From Bagarius yarrelli (lineage: Eukaryota > Chordata > Actinopteri > Siluriformes > Sisoridae): a DNA stretch of 64,000 bases. Under the pieces are notes generated by a model, which was not told the origin of the DNA, did not search any database, and worked only from the letters and a program-made list of their open reading frames with translations. Positions 60,731 through 64,000 of this stretch are shown here, in pieces. Made by a program: the position numbers and the translations under genes. The stretch spans positions 2,681,001-2,745,000 of the forward strand of contig VCAZ01000074.1 in assembly GCA_005784505.1 (NCBI GenBank). Reading direction: 5' to 3'. Numbering within the stretch: position 1 is the first letter of the stretch; every line of letters begins with the position of its first letter.

Positions 60731-63700
60731 GAGTTTAATTTTTTCCCCCCCTTTTTATTTAGTGTGGAAAAAAGCTTAAAATACTGTAATTAACTAATTG
60801 ACTAGGCTCTTTGGTCAAAAAAGTATCTCTGTTACTAAACTAGCAAAACTTTGTTATTTTAAAAAGATTTTTGTATTTATTTAAAATGTACCCATGAGTT
60901 GGTAAAAGTACTAATTATCCTATAGCTGTTATTGAGAAGAAAAGAAACTAAATGAACACTTCCCTTACCGATAATAGATAAGATGGTTGCCGTCATTAGA
61001 AAAGCATAAATTATGCTCAAGATAGCCGCAATATTGATTTGCAAGTCAGATTTTTCTTGTCCAAGATAACAGCAAAGAAGCAGGTAGATTGCAGGAGGAA
61101 CAACGGCTATCCCGAGTGCAGTGTTGCCCGGTATATTGAAAACGAATGTAAGGCCTCCTGTAGAATAGAGAGGAAACTTTTACAGAGGAAACAAATGCCA
61201 ATCGTGTGTGAATTATTCTGAAAGACACACACATTTTTTTGCTGCCATTTTTAAATACTTACATAAATTAATCACGTTTATTTCTACTCAATAAATAAAT
61301 AATAAATATAAATAAATATTCAACTTTATTGTCATTGTGTAAGGTACATGTACAGAGCCAATGAAATGCTGTGTTTTTCACATATCCCATCTTAGTAAGT
61401 TGGGGTGGTCAGAGCGCAGGATCAGCTATGATACAGCGCCCCCTGGAGCAGGAAGGGTTAAGGGTCTTGCTCAAGGACCCAACAGTGGTTGGCTTGCTGG
61501 TGGTGAGGCTTAAACCCAGGTGTGTTTCTGGTCTTCCGAGCAGCAACTCAGCACCTTAACCATTTGAGCCACCACTGCCCCCCACTAAAATATCAGTCCT
61601 TGAAATTCTTCTAAAATTCAGGGCTCAGTGCGCTTTTATATTATAGCAGTGTGCACTTACATCAGTGCCAATTTGGCAGACGTCCTTATCCAGAGGGACT
61701 CACATTTATCTCTTTTATACAACTAAGCAATTGAAGGTTAAGGACCTTGCTCAGGGACCCAGCAGTGGTGGCTTGGTGAAGCTGGAAATAAAACCCACGA
61801 TCTTTGAGTTGGTAGTCCAACACCTTAACCGTGAGCCACCATTCCCCTAATTTACCAGAGACGCCATTATTTAGAGCTACGTACTAAAGTGCTTTGAGTC
61901 TTATTATTGCGGGCGGTGCATTTGGTACCTGGGGCTTCAGTGGGGACTTTACCCGACACGTAATCCACCTCTAAATACCACCAATATCATGATGCAATTA
62001 TAGAAACCAAAAATGCAATATAACACGACGTGGCATTACAGAGAGAGAGGCATTTCACATATTGAGGGTAAATACCATTTTTATTAAAGCAAGAAACCCT
62101 GTTAAGACTCCAAACCTCTACACTACACCCGCAACTGTAACACATACAACATCTGGAACAGTTCAGAATCAATATTTATCTAATAACATCACAAAAAACA
62201 AACAATTTTAATAAAAAACATTAAAAAGCTGTACATAAGCCAGCGGTATCGCTCGTCAACACCGGTCTGGAAGTGGCGTACAAACTCTTTCCCTGACTTT
62301 TTCCCGATCTCTCTCCTCACAATGTCTAGCTTTTCTGGAAAAGTGTTGGACTGCTTATCGAAAGATCGGAGTTCAATTCCACCAAGTTGCCACTGTTTGG
62401 CCCCTGAGCTAACCCTAACCCTATAATTGCTCAGCTGTATAAAAGAGATAAATGTAAGTTGCTCTGGATAAGAGGAGTAAAAAAAAATACTCGACTATTG
62501 CAGACATCCAGTAACTTAGCTGTAATTTTTGAATACTTAAATCAGCATTTAAACTCTTACCTGCAATCATGAGACAGACCGTAGCTGGGCCCAGGATCGA
62601 GGCGGCCATGGTGATAGTCTGGTATAAGATGTAGGGTCGTGATATGGACTGGTTTATTCTGGCGGTGACACTGCCGCTAGAAAGAAGGTCCAGGGTGTTG
62701 GCCATGGTGGATGGACCCCAGCGTCTCCGTTGGTTGTAAAACTCCTTGAACTCCTGTGGAGCATTAGTGTACGAGTCAGAGGCAGCGTTGTACTCCACTC
62801 GCCATCCCTGCTGCAGGAGTAGTGTGCACAACCAGCGATCCTCACCTACATACACGGAACCAGAACACACGATCTACATGTGAACACACATTAAACATGC
62901 AAGTGTTGAGAGTATATACTGTTATTTTTTGTCACTCACCCTGGTCATACTGTAGATAATGGGAAGCTTCAGTGGCTTTTGTTGTATAGCTCTTCATGAC
63001 GTTGTTGCTCATGAGTGCCTCTGCACGCATCAGGCTGAAACAGCCCGGACTGCACAACACAGATCCGAACACATGCTCAGCTGTCTTCTGGAGCCAGTGA
63101 CCCACAGCATACTCAAATTTTTGATACCAAACCATCGGGCCTGAAACACAAACCATGTAAAAATACTCTTTTACAATTTATAGAATGTATTGTTAGAATA
63201 TTGGGTGGGGCAGTGGCTTAGTGGTTAGCACTGTTGCCACCCAGCAAGAAGACCCCAGGTTTATATCCCCTGAAAGGGCCTTTCTGAGTGAAAATTGCAT
63301 GTTGCCCCTGTGTTTTTGTTGGTTTTCTCCGGTTACTCCGGTTTCCTCCCATAGTTCAAAAATATGTATGTCAGAATAATTGGTGATTGTAAATTGCCCC
63401 TAGGAGTGAGTGTGAGTGTGTGTGGCTGTTTGTCTGCATGTAGCCCTCTGATAAACTGGCAAACTGTCCAGGTTTAGACTCCAGCAGATCCCTGTGACAC
63501 TTATTAGGAATAAGTAGGTATAAACAATGGATGGATGGATGGATGGATGGATGGATAGATGGATGGAATATTGCATTTCCCTTTGACTCTAGTCCACCCT
63601 CTATTTATTTATTTTCATTATTTGTGTGTTATTAATCACCTGTTCCAGTGGGATGGATCCTACCACAAGCAGCTCCCACCTCAGGGTATAACCTGAGCCT

Positions 63701-63963
63701 GTCCACCAACAGCATGACAGCTGAAGGTTGAAAATCTGTATCTCCATCTAGAGCCAGAATGTAGGTGTTTTCTTTGGCTTTCTAAAGGGAAAAGGACATT
63801 TTTTTAGATAAGATTATAAAAGTTAGGAAAATAATGTTGATGATGTGATCACACTTACTTTCAATTGGTCTTCAATATTTGTTAACTGCTCATCTCCTTC
63901 CATGTACATATCATAGTATTTCCTGTGCAGCTTCCAGCCAAGAAGGTAGTACATGTACATAAT
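57354..63963 (-). CDS. chs1-like: Chitin synthase, type B, copy 2 (B2); exons 9-20, 5' part beyond window
   Basis: Exons in window: 63859-63963 (9), 63640-63781 (10), 62940-63140 (11), 62561-62845 (12), 60969-61157 (13), 60293-60696 (14), 60153-60175 (15), 59959-60023 (16), 58588-58698 (17), 57744-57961 (18), 57540-57654 (19), 57354-57359 (20, uncertain). Exons 9-13 and 15-18 are intact and in phase, with GEDRW and QRRRW present. Exon 14 has one extra T in the run near 60679-60686 against B1. Exon 19 is 9 nt longer than in B1, including a pyrimidine-rich insertion near 57541-57552 and an extra T near 57584. B2 shares B-specific variants with B1 (YQTITM in exon 12; the tgttgatgatg stretch in intron 9). 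Exons 1-8 lie past base 64000. Confidence 0.87.
60027..60056. repeat. Long poly(A) tract in B2 intron 15
   Basis: About 30 A residues beside exon 16; B1 has only about a dozen here (24028-24041). On the minus strand it is a T run before the exon 16 acceptor, so it acts as polypyrimidine tract. Confidence 0.85.
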
Positions 63964-64000
63964 CTTTAGTAAAACGGAAGCACAATCAGAATAACCCCGT
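62561..64000. repeat. Duplicated unit R, copy 4 (start only)
   Basis: B2 exons 12-9 with their introns, matching 26729-28255 of B1. It continues past the right edge. Confidence 0.85.

Larger units (their letters stand above)
37438..64000. repeat. 36-kb-spaced large duplication, copy 2 (X-A2-Y-B2)
   Basis: Colinear with 913-28255. Its left boundary lies inside a hAT MITE shared with the nudt5 intron; its right end is beyond the window. Confidence 0.88.

Overview
The window is nuclear DNA of a teleost fish. It is intron-rich and AT-rich, with short GT-AG exons, teleost-type SINEs, hAT MITEs, a Tc1-like relic and many microsatellites. Some of the dispersed repeats resemble those common in ostariophysan fishes, but the species cannot be fixed from the sequence.

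The main content is a minus-strand tandem array of animal-type chitin synthase genes (GT2 family, chs1-like). The ORFs are fragments because each gene is split into about 20 exons. Joined across consensus splice sites, the exons give two paralog types. Type A (about 1,264 aa) ends in a long charged tail; type B (about 1,221 aa) lacks it. Both carry an N-terminal multi-pass membrane region, the catalytic motifs CATMWHE, LALDGD, GEDR and QRRRW, a SWGTRE motif, and C-terminal membrane helices.

Layout: 1-7553 repeat-rich flank (segment X); 7554-18362 gene A1; 18363-21366 spacer (segment Y); 21367-32544 gene B1; 32545-35519 second copy of Y; 35520-36243 last three exons of a further B gene, cut by a single n at 36244. 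Then 36245-37437 is a unique 1.2 kb stub holding exon 1 of cdc123 (minus) and exons 1-2 of nudt5 (plus), the head-to-head pair known from other vertebrates. From about 37438 the array starts again: X copy, gene A2 (44009-54406), Y copy, and gene B2 (57354 to beyond the end, running off the right edge).

There are two nested duplication scales. A unit of about 36 kb (X-A-Y-B) is repeated. Inside each unit the 5' halves of A and B (exons 1-12) plus the upstream spacer are nearly identical, while the 3' halves (exons 13-20) are clearly diverged. This suggests unequal crossover or gene conversion with a boundary inside exon 12.

Several signs point to assembly trouble: the n, a chimeric MITE at the nudt5/X junction without matching target-site duplications, and small, almost always inserted, frameshifts that differ from copy to copy at the same site. 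The gene identities are solid. The copy number and the 'broken' state of individual copies are not.
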